Shown: positions 1 through 6,128 of the stretch, piece after piece | Layout: each line of letters starts with the position of its first letter | Numbering within the stretch: position 1 is the first letter of the stretch | NCBI GenBank assembly: GCA_902493545.1 | Contig: CABUQI010000026.1 | Coordinates: 1 to 12,936, forward strand | DNA: 12,936 nt | Direction: 5' to 3' | DNA from: an uncultured Collinsella sp. | GTDB taxonomy: Bacteria > Actinomycetota > Coriobacteriia > Coriobacteriales > Coriobacteriaceae | The notes under the pieces: generated by a model | What the model was told of the DNA's origin: nothing | Seen by the model: the letters and a program-made list of their open reading frames with translations, nothing else | Databases searched by the model: none | Made by a program: the position numbers and the translations under genes

Positions 1-125
1 CCCTCGTCGGCGACCTTGTCGGCGAGCGCGGTCATCTTCTTGCCGGTCTCGTAGAGCGCCTTGCCGTCCTCGAGATAGCCCTCCTGGTCGAAATGCATGA
101 TCTCGATCTTCTCGGTTTCCTTCAT
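1..125 (-). CDS. N-terminus of an unidentified protein, possibly a second SIS-domain sugar-phosphate protein (truncated by window edge)
   Basis: This is an open frame of 41 codons plus two bases running off the left edge, starting at the ATG at 123-125 and beginning MKETEKIEIMHFDQEGYLED. A strong ribosome site, AAGGAGAG, lies 5 bases before the ATG. It follows the SIS-domain gene in the same direction after a 60-base gap with no visible terminator, so the two are probably cotranscribed. The acidic opening followed by an amphipathic helix (LYETGKKMTALADKVADEG) resembles the segment that precedes the first SIS domain in FrlB-like fructosamine deglycases. No SIS core motif lies within the window, so the family call is inference. 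The existence of the gene is much better supported than its function. Confidence 0.6.
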   Translation of the reverse strand, partial: MKETEKIEIMHFDQEGYLEDGKALYETGKKMTALADKVADE

Positions 126-185
126 TTGTCTCTCCTTTCTGGGGTTGTTTCCACATCCCCCATGCCAACGGGCATCAAAACCCGC

Positions 186-1301
186 TTACATTCCGTAACA
201 CTCGGCCGCTTTGGCCTTAAGCGCATTGACTGACTCTTCGTAGCCCTCTGCCTTGACCTCCATTTGCTTGGAGACGGCATCGAGATACGGGTGCACGTCC
301 CATGACTTCAGACGCTCGGCGATTATGGCCGCAATCGTCTGGAAGAACACAAGATTGGGAATTGCGCTGAGCAGCGGAGCCACCTGAGGCACCGCAACCT
401 CGTGAGCCCTACCCTTGGGATGGACCGTGAGCAGCACCGTTTTTGTCGTAACGTTCGATAGCGCATCGGCGATATTCGCAAGACGCTCCGACCCCTGCGG
501 ATCGTCGACGATAAACACCAGATAGCCCGGAACGATCTGCATCTCGGGACCGTGGACGAACTCCTCGCCTTCGTGATGCATGGCAGGAATCTTGATGGTC
601 TCGCTCAGCTTGAGGGCCGCCTCTTCGGCAACGCCATAGTTGGGGCCGTTGCCGACGACCATGGCGGGCGTGTGCTCAGAAAGCTCGAGCATGTGGTCTT
701 GGACATATGCCTCGGCGGTCTTGCACATCACGGCATTGGCCTGGATGGCCTCGCGCAGGTCGTCAAGACGCTGGGCAACGCCCTTGGCGTCAATCGTTCC
801 GCGCGCCTGACCGCCGTAAATACCAAAGAGCACCAGGTACTCAACGAGCACCTCGACGCCCAGAGTCACAAAGTCCACCGACTCGACGCCCACACCGTAG
901 TCAAGAACGATGTCAGTGTGCTCCTTGATGGGCGCCTCGACGTTTGCCGTGAGCGCAACTGCAGCCATATCGTGTGCGCGCATGTAATCGAGCGCCGCAA
1001 TCGTATTGGTCGAATAGCCACTCTGCGAAACGGTAATGTTGAGCGCATGCTGCGGATAGGTGTGTTCAAAATCGACGAAGGCCTCGGGCGTCACAACGGA
1101 CACCTGCATTTGCAGGGCATCTTGCAGGTAATCGCGGGCGCAATCGGCGGCATGGCGCGACGAACCCGAAGCAACGATGCGCAGCGCGTCAAAAGAACCG
1201 GACTGGAAAATATCAACGAGCTGCGCTACCAGCTCAGACGAACGCTCGAAGTTCTCCCCCATACGCACATGGGCAAGCTGAACGTAATCGAGCATCTTCA
1301 T
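186..1301 (-). CDS. SIS-domain protein, GlmS/FrlB/AgaS-like sugar-phosphate isomerase or deglycase
   Basis: The product is 371 residues with two SIS (sugar isomerase) domains. The first has the phosphosugar-binding loop ASGSS at residues 44-48 and SQSGYST at 92-98. The second has VGNGPNYG at 216-223 and EEFVHGP at 246-252, where the Glu and His match the conserved region of the GlmS isomerase half and of FrlB-type deglycases. Proteins of this build act in the cytoplasm on amino-sugar phosphates or phosphorylated Amadori products, releasing an amine and a hexose phosphate. There is no glutaminase domain, so it is not full-length GlmS. The ATG at 1299-1301 was chosen because GAGGTGAG lies just upstream. 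A TTG 13 codons earlier has no such site. It lies downstream of two GntR regulators, which fits sugar-inducible control. The exact substrate cannot be read from the sequence. Confidence 0.88.
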   Translation of the reverse strand: MKMLDYVQLAHVRMGENFERSSELVAQLVDIFQSGSFDALRIVASGSSRHAADCARDYLQDALQMQVSVVTPEAFVDFEHTYPQHALNITVSQSGYSTNTIAALDYMRAHDMAAVALTANVEAPIKEHTDIVLDYGVGVESVDFVTLGVEVLVEYLVLFGIYGGQARGTIDAKGVAQRLDDLREAIQANAVMCKTAEAYVQDHMLELSEHTPAMVVGNGPNYGVAEEAALKLSETIKIPAMHHEGEEFVHGPEMQIVPGYLVFIVDDPQGSERLANIADALSNVTTKTVLLTVHPKGRAHEVAVPQVAPLLSAIPNLVFFQTIAAIIAERLKSWDVHPYLDAVSKQMEVKAEGYEESVNALKAKAAECYGM

Positions 1302-1326
1302 CGTCTCACCTCGTAACAAATCATTA

Positions 1327-1371
1327 GTATTTGATACCAATCACAGTTACAGGTTACGGCTTTTTGATACC
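1327..1371. promoter_or_regulatory. Operator-like repeats upstream of the SIS gene
   Basis: The inverted repeat GTAT-TTG-ATAC occupies 1327-1337. The 9-mer TTTGATACC occurs at 1330-1338 and again at 1363-1371, a spacing of 33 bases, close to three helical turns. The cluster lies 26-70 bases before the SIS start codon, where a repressor would block transcription. Binding by either neighbouring GntR protein is inferred, not shown. Confidence 0.35.
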
Positions 1372-1428
1372 TCTTTGTCGATTAATTTATCCCCATCGGC
1401 GAACGGTCGATTTTGAGCCCTGTAAGGT

Positions 1429-1438
1429 TGTATATACA
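1429..1438. promoter_or_regulatory. Candidate GntR/HutC-type operator TGTATATACA
   Basis: This is a perfect 10-bp palindrome in the gap between gntR (stop at 1495) and the SIS gene (start at 1301). Its core GTATATAC fits the GT-N-TA-N-AC pattern typical of operators of HutC-subfamily (UTRA) GntR regulators. Two such regulators are encoded immediately upstream, so autoregulation and control of the SIS gene is a reasonable inference. Confidence 0.4.
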
Positions 1439-1494
1439 GCTGACCCAACGATCAAAACTGGTTAGTTTCCCAGCCGTTATTCACAAAATACCAG

Positions 1495-2208
1495 CTAGTA
1501 CGTATAGGTGTAGCCGCCCGTATCGCCACGATTGAAGGACTTTACATACTCGATAGCCTGACCGCTCGCGTCATAGCTCACGCATTCCAAAAGCAAAACA
1601 AGATCGCCCTGTTCCAGTCCAAGGAGGCCGGCATCTCGTGCGCCCAGCGCTTCGATATCGAGCTTTTCCTGTGCCATGACTGGCTTTCGGCCCAGCATCT
1701 CATAGGTCTCGTACAAACTGAAGACCGACACGTCAATATCTTCGATGGTTGGGAACAGCAGGCAGGGAATCAGCGCCGTCTCAATCGATACGGGGCTACC
1801 GTTTATGCAGTTCAGGCGTCGAACGGAATAGAGCAGGTCGTCCTCGGCGATGCCAAACAGGTCGGCGTAATATGGCCCCGCATAACGCTTGGAACGCGCG
1901 AGAATACGGACGGACGGCTCGCCGCCCGAAGCACGGACCGATTCACGGAAACCGACCGTGCGTTCAAAAAAAGCAGGTACTTTCTGCGCCACAAAGGCAC
2001 CTTTTCCCCGAACACGGCGAATCTGCCCGCGCCGAACCAGCTCATCGACAGCGCTTCGGATGGTCAAGCGTGTCGTACCAAATTCCTCGGCGAGGTCTTT
2101 TTCGGACGGAATCATGGAACCCGTGGGATATATACCGCGCTCGATACGTTCCTCGATGCAGCGTCGAATGCGCATATAAACCGTGGTGGCATCTACTGTT
2201 TCAGCCAT
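1495..2208 (-). CDS. GntR-family transcriptional regulator, HutC/UTRA subfamily (second of a tandem pair)
   Basis: The product is 237 residues. A winged helix-turn-helix covers about residues 10-75, with IPSEKDLAEEFGTTRLTIR and the wing RRVRGKGAFVA. A UTRA effector domain follows (about 88-232), marked by SVRRLNCINGSPVSIETALI and the closing IEYVKSFNRGD...YTY. UTRA domains bind small molecules, often phosphorylated sugars or amino sugars, as in NagR and FrlR. The start ATG at 2206-2208 has AGGTGA 5 bases upstream. Its first 16 bases overlap the end of the preceding gntR gene, and its ribosome site lies inside that gene, so the two are probably translationally coupled. It is likely a repressor of the downstream SIS gene or genes, with autoregulation through sites in the 193-base gap. 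The ligand is unknown. Confidence 0.9.
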   Translation of the reverse strand: MAETVDATTVYMRIRRCIEERIERGIYPTGSMIPSEKDLAEEFGTTRLTIRSAVDELVRRGQIRRVRGKGAFVAQKVPAFFERTVGFRESVRASGGEPSVRILARSKRYAGPYYADLFGIAEDDLLYSVRRLNCINGSPVSIETALIPCLLFPTIEDIDVSVFSLYETYEMLGRKPVMAQEKLDIEALGARDAGLLGLEQGDLVLLLECVSYDASGQAIEYVKSFNRGDTGGYTYTY

Positions 2209-2960
2209 TGTTCACCTGCCACGCTCCTCATGCCGTTCTCTTCGCCGTTATCGGCAAAGCGGAACTTTGTGGGCAAAATCACCGATTTGCAATGCTCCAC
2301 AAAACGCATGTCCTTATCAAATTCGATCGAGCTCTCATAGAACACCGGCGTTCCCTCTTCTTGCTGGAGCAGCTCGGCCTCTTCGACGTTCAAACGCGAG
2401 ATGGAGATATGCTCACGTCCATGCTCAACACGCACGCCACCTTCTTTGAGCAAGACATCGTAAAGGCTCTCGCACTCAAAATCGTGCTCGGTAAGCGATG
2501 GGCACAGGGACAGGTTAACGTGAGCCGTCTCGATTGACGCCGGCTCGCCCTCAATTAGTCGAACGCGCTGCATGCGTAGCAAAGGAGCGCCTACAGACAC
2601 CCCAAGCCTGTCGGCAAGCGCCTCATCCGCCTCGATGGTCCCGGTGGAAACCAGACGAGAAGAGGAGTGCAGGCCGGCAGTCCGCACAGCATCGGAAAAG
2701 TTATACGTTTCCTGGAAGATGTTCAGCGGCTTAGGAGGACACAAATACGTACCCGATCCGCGACGGCTCTCGAGCGTTCCACACGAGATGAGCCGCGTGA
2801 TACCAGCGCGCAACGCCGTACGCGAAACGCCGATCTCTTCGCACAGCACGCGCTCGGCCGGCAGGCGATCGCCGCCGGCAAGCTGATGGTGCTGGATATA
2901 CCAAAGAATTCCCTCAACAGCACGATCTTTGGGGGGAATTGCATAAGATTCGCCTGCCAT
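2193..2960 (-). CDS. GntR-family transcriptional regulator, HutC/UTRA subfamily (first of a tandem pair)
   Basis: The product is 255 residues, built like its downstream neighbour. The winged helix-turn-helix (about 12-75) contains LPAERVLCEEIGVSRTALR and the wing ESRRGSGTYLC. The UTRA domain (about 85-235) contains MQRVRLIEGEPASIETAHV and the typical end VEHCKSVILPTKFRF. The recognition helices differ (GVSRTALR here, GTTRLTIR in the neighbour), so the two proteins probably do not bind identical sites. A tail of about 20 residues, rich in Gly and Glu, follows the UTRA domain. The start ATG at 2958-2960 has GAGGAGT 7 bases upstream. It follows the small unknown gene after 38 bases with no terminator. 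It probably senses a sugar derivative, but the ligand and targets are unknown. Confidence 0.9.
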   Translation of the reverse strand: MAGESYAIPPKDRAVEGILWYIQHHQLAGGDRLPAERVLCEEIGVSRTALRAGITRLISCGTLESRRGSGTYLCPPKPLNIFQETYNFSDAVRTAGLHSSSRLVSTGTIEADEALADRLGVSVGAPLLRMQRVRLIEGEPASIETAHVNLSLCPSLTEHDFECESLYDVLLKEGGVRVEHGREHISISRLNVEEAELLQQEEGTPVFYESSIEFDKDMRFVEHCKSVILPTKFRFADNGEENGMRSVAGEQWLKQ

Positions 2961-2998
2961 TGCACAGACTCCTCATTCAGAAACGTATGCCGCCAAAA

Positions 2999-3487
2999 TT
3001 AGGCCAGCCCTCCCATGGCATCAAATTCTGCCTTGATCTTCTCGGCGACATTCCGATACGACTTATATAGACTTGAATCGCGTTTGACTTCGTCGGTCAT
3101 AACGGGAATCTCTAATTTGGAAACCTCGTCTTTTCCCGTCTGAACCGCCACAACAACGCCCATACCAAGACACATATTACGCTTGGCAGCGTTTATTTTC
3201 GCCGCCTTGGCAGGATTTGCCAGGATACGCTGGGCAAATTCCTGTTTAGAGACCGCTTCTTCGGCCTCCGGATCGCCCGCCTCGGCCACTTCGCACTGCA
3301 ACACGTCCGCATAGTCAAAAATCTTCGGCTCGCCGCCGCGCTGATGCACGGCCCACTTGCGGCGCGTGGCGTCCTGGTAGATAGCCGGCAAAAATGTAAA
3401 CCGCGGCGGGTCCAAAATCGTATCCGTGATGGTAAACACATCGGGATCAAAGGCATCCTGCGGGTTTTTCTTCTTGAACAGCCCCAT
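2999..3487 (-). CDS. Conserved-looking hypothetical protein, cytoplasmic, 162 residues
   Basis: I do not recognise this as a named gene. The start ATG at 3485-3487 was chosen because GGGAGG precedes it closely and the protein then begins MGLFKKKNP, a common start for small cytosolic proteins. The same frame stays open 24 codons further upstream but without a ribosome site. After a basic opening comes a likely beta-rich half (about 15-70: FTITDTILDPPRFTFLPAIY, KWAVHQRG, KIFDYADVLQCEV). An alpha-helical stretch rich in Ala and Lys follows (about 75-110), then MGVVVAVQTG and a C-terminal helix (KSYRNVAEKIKAEFDAMGG). The segment KIFDYADVLQCEVAEAGD vaguely recalls the PH-like part of DUF4428-type proteins, a weak inference. 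There is no signal peptide or membrane segment. A possible -10 box TATATT lies at 3525-3530. The gene is followed by the gntR pair after 38 bases. Confidence 0.75.
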   Translation of the reverse strand: MGLFKKKNPQDAFDPDVFTITDTILDPPRFTFLPAIYQDATRRKWAVHQRGGEPKIFDYADVLQCEVAEAGDPEAEEAVSKQEFAQRILANPAKAAKINAAKRNMCLGMGVVVAVQTGKDEVSKLEIPVMTDEVKRDSSLYKSYRNVAEKIKAEFDAMGGLA

Positions 3488-3608
3488 ATCAGCCTCCCGT
3501 ACTAGCATTAAACAACTCAAGCCGAATATAGCACCAATTTCAAGCCGCCGCTTTATCACATCGGTGCGCGGCGCCTATGGCTCGCTCAGCGGAAGAGTTT
3601 ACGGACGA

Positions 3609-3681
3609 GGGCCGGGGCGCCTGCCTTGTTTTGAGAAGTGGGCTTCGCGAACTTCTCAAAACAAGGCAGGCGCCCCGGCCC
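3609..3681. repeat. Perfect 31-bp inverted repeat (long hairpin), unknown function
   Basis: The arms at 3609-3639 and 3651-3681 are exact reverse complements, separated by 11 bases that include a small GC-TTC-GC mini-stem. The outer part of each arm is GC-rich (GGGCCGGGGCGCC) and the inner part AT-richer (TTTTGAGAAGT). It lies between the lacI stop and the unknown gene, both on the minus strand. No T-run follows on either strand, so it is not a classical intrinsic terminator. It may still block or process RNA, or be a small mobile or repeat element. Its outer end resembles that of the hairpin element at 5992-6116. Confidence 0.9.
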
Positions 3682-3735
3682 CGCCGGCAAATAGCGGACA
3701 CTCCGCATGCAATCTATGCAAACAAACAAGTGCGC

Positions 3736-4764
3736 TTAGCTATATTCGGTAAGGTCAAGCACACTGCCCTTCACGATAAGCGCCGGCTCCAGAACGACCT
3801 CTTCGGCACGTCTACCGCCCCTACCGGCAAGACGCTTGGACATGCAGCCAAAAGCATGCTCCGCGAGGATACCAGGATCCTGCTCAATCGCGGTCAGCGC
3901 CGGCTCAAAGAGAACGTCGGCGGCCGAGTTGTCGTAACTCACCACCGAGATGTCGCCCGGAATGCTCTTCCCCATCTCGTGTAAGCGCTTGAGCAGACCG
4001 AGGGCGATGTTATCCGAGCTTGCGAACACAGCGGTAGCATCAGTTGCGAGCACCGCCTCCGAGGCCTCGTAGGCACTCGGGATGTAGTACTCGCTCTCAA
4101 ACTCTAAACGCGCGTCGATAGGCAGGCCAACCTCGCGCAGCGCGCGCTCATAGCCGGCAAGTCGCTTACGCCCCGTATTGGAACGGCGCGCGTTAACCAA
4201 GCAGGCAATGCGACGGTGGCCCTGCTCGATCAGATAGCGAGTGGCCATGTAGCCACCCATCTCGTGGTCGAACATCACCTTGTCGCACTCGAGCCCCTCA
4301 ATGGCACGGTCGACCATCACGGCAGGAATAGGCAGATGGCTGACCTCTTCGCGCAGGGCGCGGTCGTCGGAGAACTCGTCGCCCACAACCAGGAAGACGC
4401 CATCAACGCCGCGCGTTACCAGCTGGCGCAGCAGCTCCAGATCGTCATCGGCGCTTCCACCCGAGCTGGTAATGAAGAGCGCATAGCCATCCTCGCGGCA
4501 GCGCTTTTCCAGGCTACCGGCGAGCGAGGCAAAAAAGCGGCTCTCGATGTTAGGGACGATAAGGCCCAGCGTGCGCGACTCGCGCATGACCAAACTACGC
4601 GCAATCTGGTTAGGAACATAGTGGTTGCGCGCCGCGACCTCCTTGATGAGTTTGCGGTTTTCTTCCGAGATGCGACAGGGCCGATTATTGAGCACAAGCG
4701 AGACCGACGAGGGGGAAAGCCCCACCTCCTGGGCGATCTGCTTGAGGGTGACTTTGTTGGCCAT
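3736..4764 (-). CDS. LacI-family transcriptional regulator
   Basis: The product is 342 residues, the usual family length. The N-terminal LacI helix-turn-helix (about 5-26: TLKQIAQEVGLSPSSVSLVL) is followed by the hinge-helix region YVPNQIARSLVMRES (about 49-63). A periplasmic-binding-protein-like sensor domain follows from about 65, with TLGLIVPNIESRFFA, GVDGVFLV, RRIACLV, TAVFASSDNIALGLL and GDISVVSYDNSA. The start ATG at 4762-4764 has GGAAGGAGC 5 bases upstream, and a TATACT -10 box lies at 4800-4805. Such proteins usually repress sugar-uptake or catabolic genes until a sugar binds. The neighbours, divergent murB and an unrelated small gene, do not indicate a target, so it may act elsewhere on the chromosome. 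The 3' side carries the 31-bp hairpin rather than a standard terminator. Confidence 0.92.
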   Translation of the reverse strand: MANKVTLKQIAQEVGLSPSSVSLVLNNRPCRISEENRKLIKEVAARNHYVPNQIARSLVMRESRTLGLIVPNIESRFFASLAGSLEKRCREDGYALFITSSGGSADDDLELLRQLVTRGVDGVFLVVGDEFSDDRALREEVSHLPIPAVMVDRAIEGLECDKVMFDHEMGGYMATRYLIEQGHRRIACLVNARRSNTGRKRLAGYERALREVGLPIDARLEFESEYYIPSAYEASEAVLATDATAVFASSDNIALGLLKRLHEMGKSIPGDISVVSYDNSAADVLFEPALTAIEQDPGILAEHAFGCMSKRLAGRGGRRAEEVVLEPALIVKGSVLDLTEYS

Positions 4765-4799
4765 CTCGCTCCTTCCGGGTTTACGCGCAATCTCTTGAA

Positions 4800-4805
4800 A
4801 GTATA
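4800..4805 (-). promoter_or_regulatory. Predicted -10 box of the lacI-family gene (TATACT)
   Basis: On the minus strand the hexamer TATACT lies 35 bases before the lacI-type start codon, giving a leader of about 28 bases. No good -35 hexamer is visible at 16-18 bases, so activator help or a weak promoter is possible. Upstream, TAAA-CAC-TTTA forms a short palindrome that could serve as an operator. Confidence 0.45.
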
Positions 4806-4898
4806 GCGACTACCCCTCTACCTCGGTGATAAACACTTTACCAATCCGGTAGACGGCTGTTTTATCGCCGCCAGCGCACCAAATCCGTCCGGGTGGGG

Positions 4899-4904
4899 TA
4901 TATT
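4899..4904 (+). promoter_or_regulatory. Predicted -10 box of murB (TATATT)
   Basis: TATATT lies 43 bases upstream of the preferred murB ATG at 4948 and diverges from the lacI promoter. No clear -35 hexamer is visible. If the box is real, transcription would begin near 4911, downstream of the alternative TTG start at 4903, which supports the ATG at 4948. Confidence 0.35.
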
Positions 4905-4947
4905 GCAATCGATTGATGACAACAACCACCAAAAGGCGGATATTCGT

Positions 4948-5910
4948 ATGCACGAGAACGACTTTTTTAACGAGGACCTGCTGTGCGCGCTTGCTGGCGT
5001 TGCCGGCGAGGACAACGTGCTGATGAGCGAGCCCATGCGCGAGCACACCACGTTTAAGATCGGCGGCCCGGCCGACGTCTTTGTCACGCCCGATACCGAG
5101 CAGGGCCTCGTCGCCACGCTCGACACCTGTTATCGCTGCGACCTGCCGCTCACCATCGTGGGCAACGGCTCCGACCTGCTCGTCGGCGACAAGGGTATCC
5201 GCGGCGTTGTCGTGGCGCTGAGCAAGGGCCTCTCCGACATTACGGTCGACGGCACGCATGTCACGGCGGCAGCCGGTGCCTTGCTTTCCGATGTCGCCGC
5301 GGCGGCAGCCGAGGCCGGCCTTACCGGCATGGAGCCCATCTCGGGCATCCCCGGATCGGTCGGCGGCGCCTGCTACATGAACGCCGGTGCCTACGGTGCC
5401 TGCATGGCCGATGTGCTAGAGTCCGTGCGCGTCTACAAACCCGCTCGCCAGCTCGACGACGGCACCCGCGGCAGCGGCAACATCATCGAATTCGATGCCG
5501 ACGAACTCAACCTGGGCTATCGCAAGAGCCGCATCGCCGACGACGGCTTTATCGTGCTTTCGGCCACTTTCAATCTCGCCCCGGGCAACGCCGCGATGAT
5601 CAAGGCCGACATGGACGACTACCGCCAGCGCCGCGAGGACAAGCAGCCGCTCGACATGCCGAGTGCCGGCTCCACCTTCAAGCGCCCCGAGGGCCACTTT
5701 GCCGGCAAGCTCATCATGGATGCCGGACTGCGCGGACACGCCGTTGGCGGCGCGCAGGTGAGCGAGAAGCACTGCGGCTTCATCGTCAACGCCGACCACG
5801 CCACCGCCGCCGACGTCGACGAACTCATCCGCGACATCCAAGCCAAAGTCAAAGAGCAGTTCGACGTAGACCTAGAACCCGAAGTCCACCGAGTAGGCGA
5901 ATTCCTCTAA
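4948..5910 (+). CDS. murB: UDP-N-acetylenolpyruvoylglucosamine reductase MurB
   Basis: This cytoplasmic FAD enzyme uses NADPH to reduce UDP-GlcNAc-enolpyruvate to UDP-MurNAc, the second committed step of peptidoglycan synthesis. The product is 320 residues. The FAD-binding part contains TTFKIGGPADVF (34-45), VGNGSDLLV (71-79), SGIPGSVGG (132-140) and NAGAYG (145-150). The catalytic set is visible: Arg192 in GYRKSR, the proton-donor Ser242 in GSTFKRP, and Glu312 in LEPEVHRVG. These correspond to R159, S229 and E325 of the E. coli enzyme. The ATG at 4948 is preferred because AAGGCGGA lies 7 bases before it. A TTG at 4903 would add 15 poorly conserved residues. The gene is divergent from lacI and convergent with the wall hydrolase, and ends at a hairpin terminator. 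It stands alone rather than in a mur cluster. Confidence 0.97.
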   Translation: MHENDFFNEDLLCALAGVAGEDNVLMSEPMREHTTFKIGGPADVFVTPDTEQGLVATLDTCYRCDLPLTIVGNGSDLLVGDKGIRGVVVALSKGLSDITVDGTHVTAAAGALLSDVAAAAAEAGLTGMEPISGIPGSVGGACYMNAGAYGACMADVLESVRVYKPARQLDDGTRGSGNIIEFDADELNLGYRKSRIADDGFIVLSATFNLAPGNAAMIKADMDDYRQRREDKQPLDMPSAGSTFKRPEGHFAGKLIMDAGLRGHAVGGAQVSEKHCGFIVNADHATAADVDELIRDIQAKVKEQFDVDLEPEVHRVGEFL

Positions 5911-5936
5911 AAAAGAAGGCCCCGAAAGGGGCCTTC
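5909..5936. terminator. Bidirectional intrinsic terminator between murB and the hydrolase gene
   Basis: A perfect 9-bp stem GAAGGCCCC/GGGGCCTTC with a GAAA loop (5915-5936) begins 4 bases after the murB stop. Six A bases (5909-5914) precede it, so on the minus strand it is followed by TTTTTT, a textbook terminator for transcripts coming from the hydrolase side. On the plus strand the tail is only ACCATATTTATT, a weaker U-run. Confidence 0.88.
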
Positions 5937-5991
5937 ACCATATTTATTCAGATAACCCAGTCCGGTGTGTCGCGCTCAGGACCCGAGAGGG

Positions 5992-6116
5992 CCGGGACAG
6001 TCCGAGAGGCATAAGGTTGATCGCGAGTTCCGCACGAGCCGGAGAACACTTAATGTGCTCTCCGTGCGAGCAGGACTGCCCGAGCAGGCAACCTTATGCC
6101 TCTCGGACTGTCCCGG
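5992..6116. repeat. 125-bp nested hairpin element with 28-bp perfect inverted arms
   Basis: The arms 5992-6019 and 6089-6116 (beginning CCGGGACAGTCCGAGAGG) are exact reverse complements around a 69-base centre. The centre itself contains an imperfect stem: CGCAC (6031-6035) plus GGAGAACAC (6041-6049) against GTGCTCTCC (6055-6063) plus GTGCG (6064-6068). CCGAGAGG is also directly repeated at 5983-5990 and 6002-6009. The element starts 12 bases after the hydrolase stop codon, so it would form the 3' untranslated part of that mRNA, ahead of the terminator at 5909-5936. It has no coding potential. It could be an MITE-like repeat, an RNA-stabilising hairpin, or a termination aid. Confidence 0.88.
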
Positions 6117-6128
6117 ACCAAGCCGCAG

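Noticed and set aside
3488..3559. N-terminal extension of the small unknown protein to an upstream ATG
   Set aside because: The extension lacks a ribosome site, whereas the internal ATG at 3485-3487 has GGGAGG close by.
3609..3681. Calling the 31-bp hairpin an intrinsic terminator of the lacI-type gene
   Set aside because: No T-run follows the stem in either direction, and the stem is far longer than usual.
3577..3984. A plus-strand open frame running through the 31-bp hairpin into the 3' end of the lacI-type gene
   Set aside because: It crosses a perfect inverted repeat and overlaps a real gene antisense. It has no convincing ribosome site.
4781..4795. TTTACGCGCAA near the lacI start as a LacI-type operator
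   Set aside because: It has a CG centre but no useful dyad symmetry around it.
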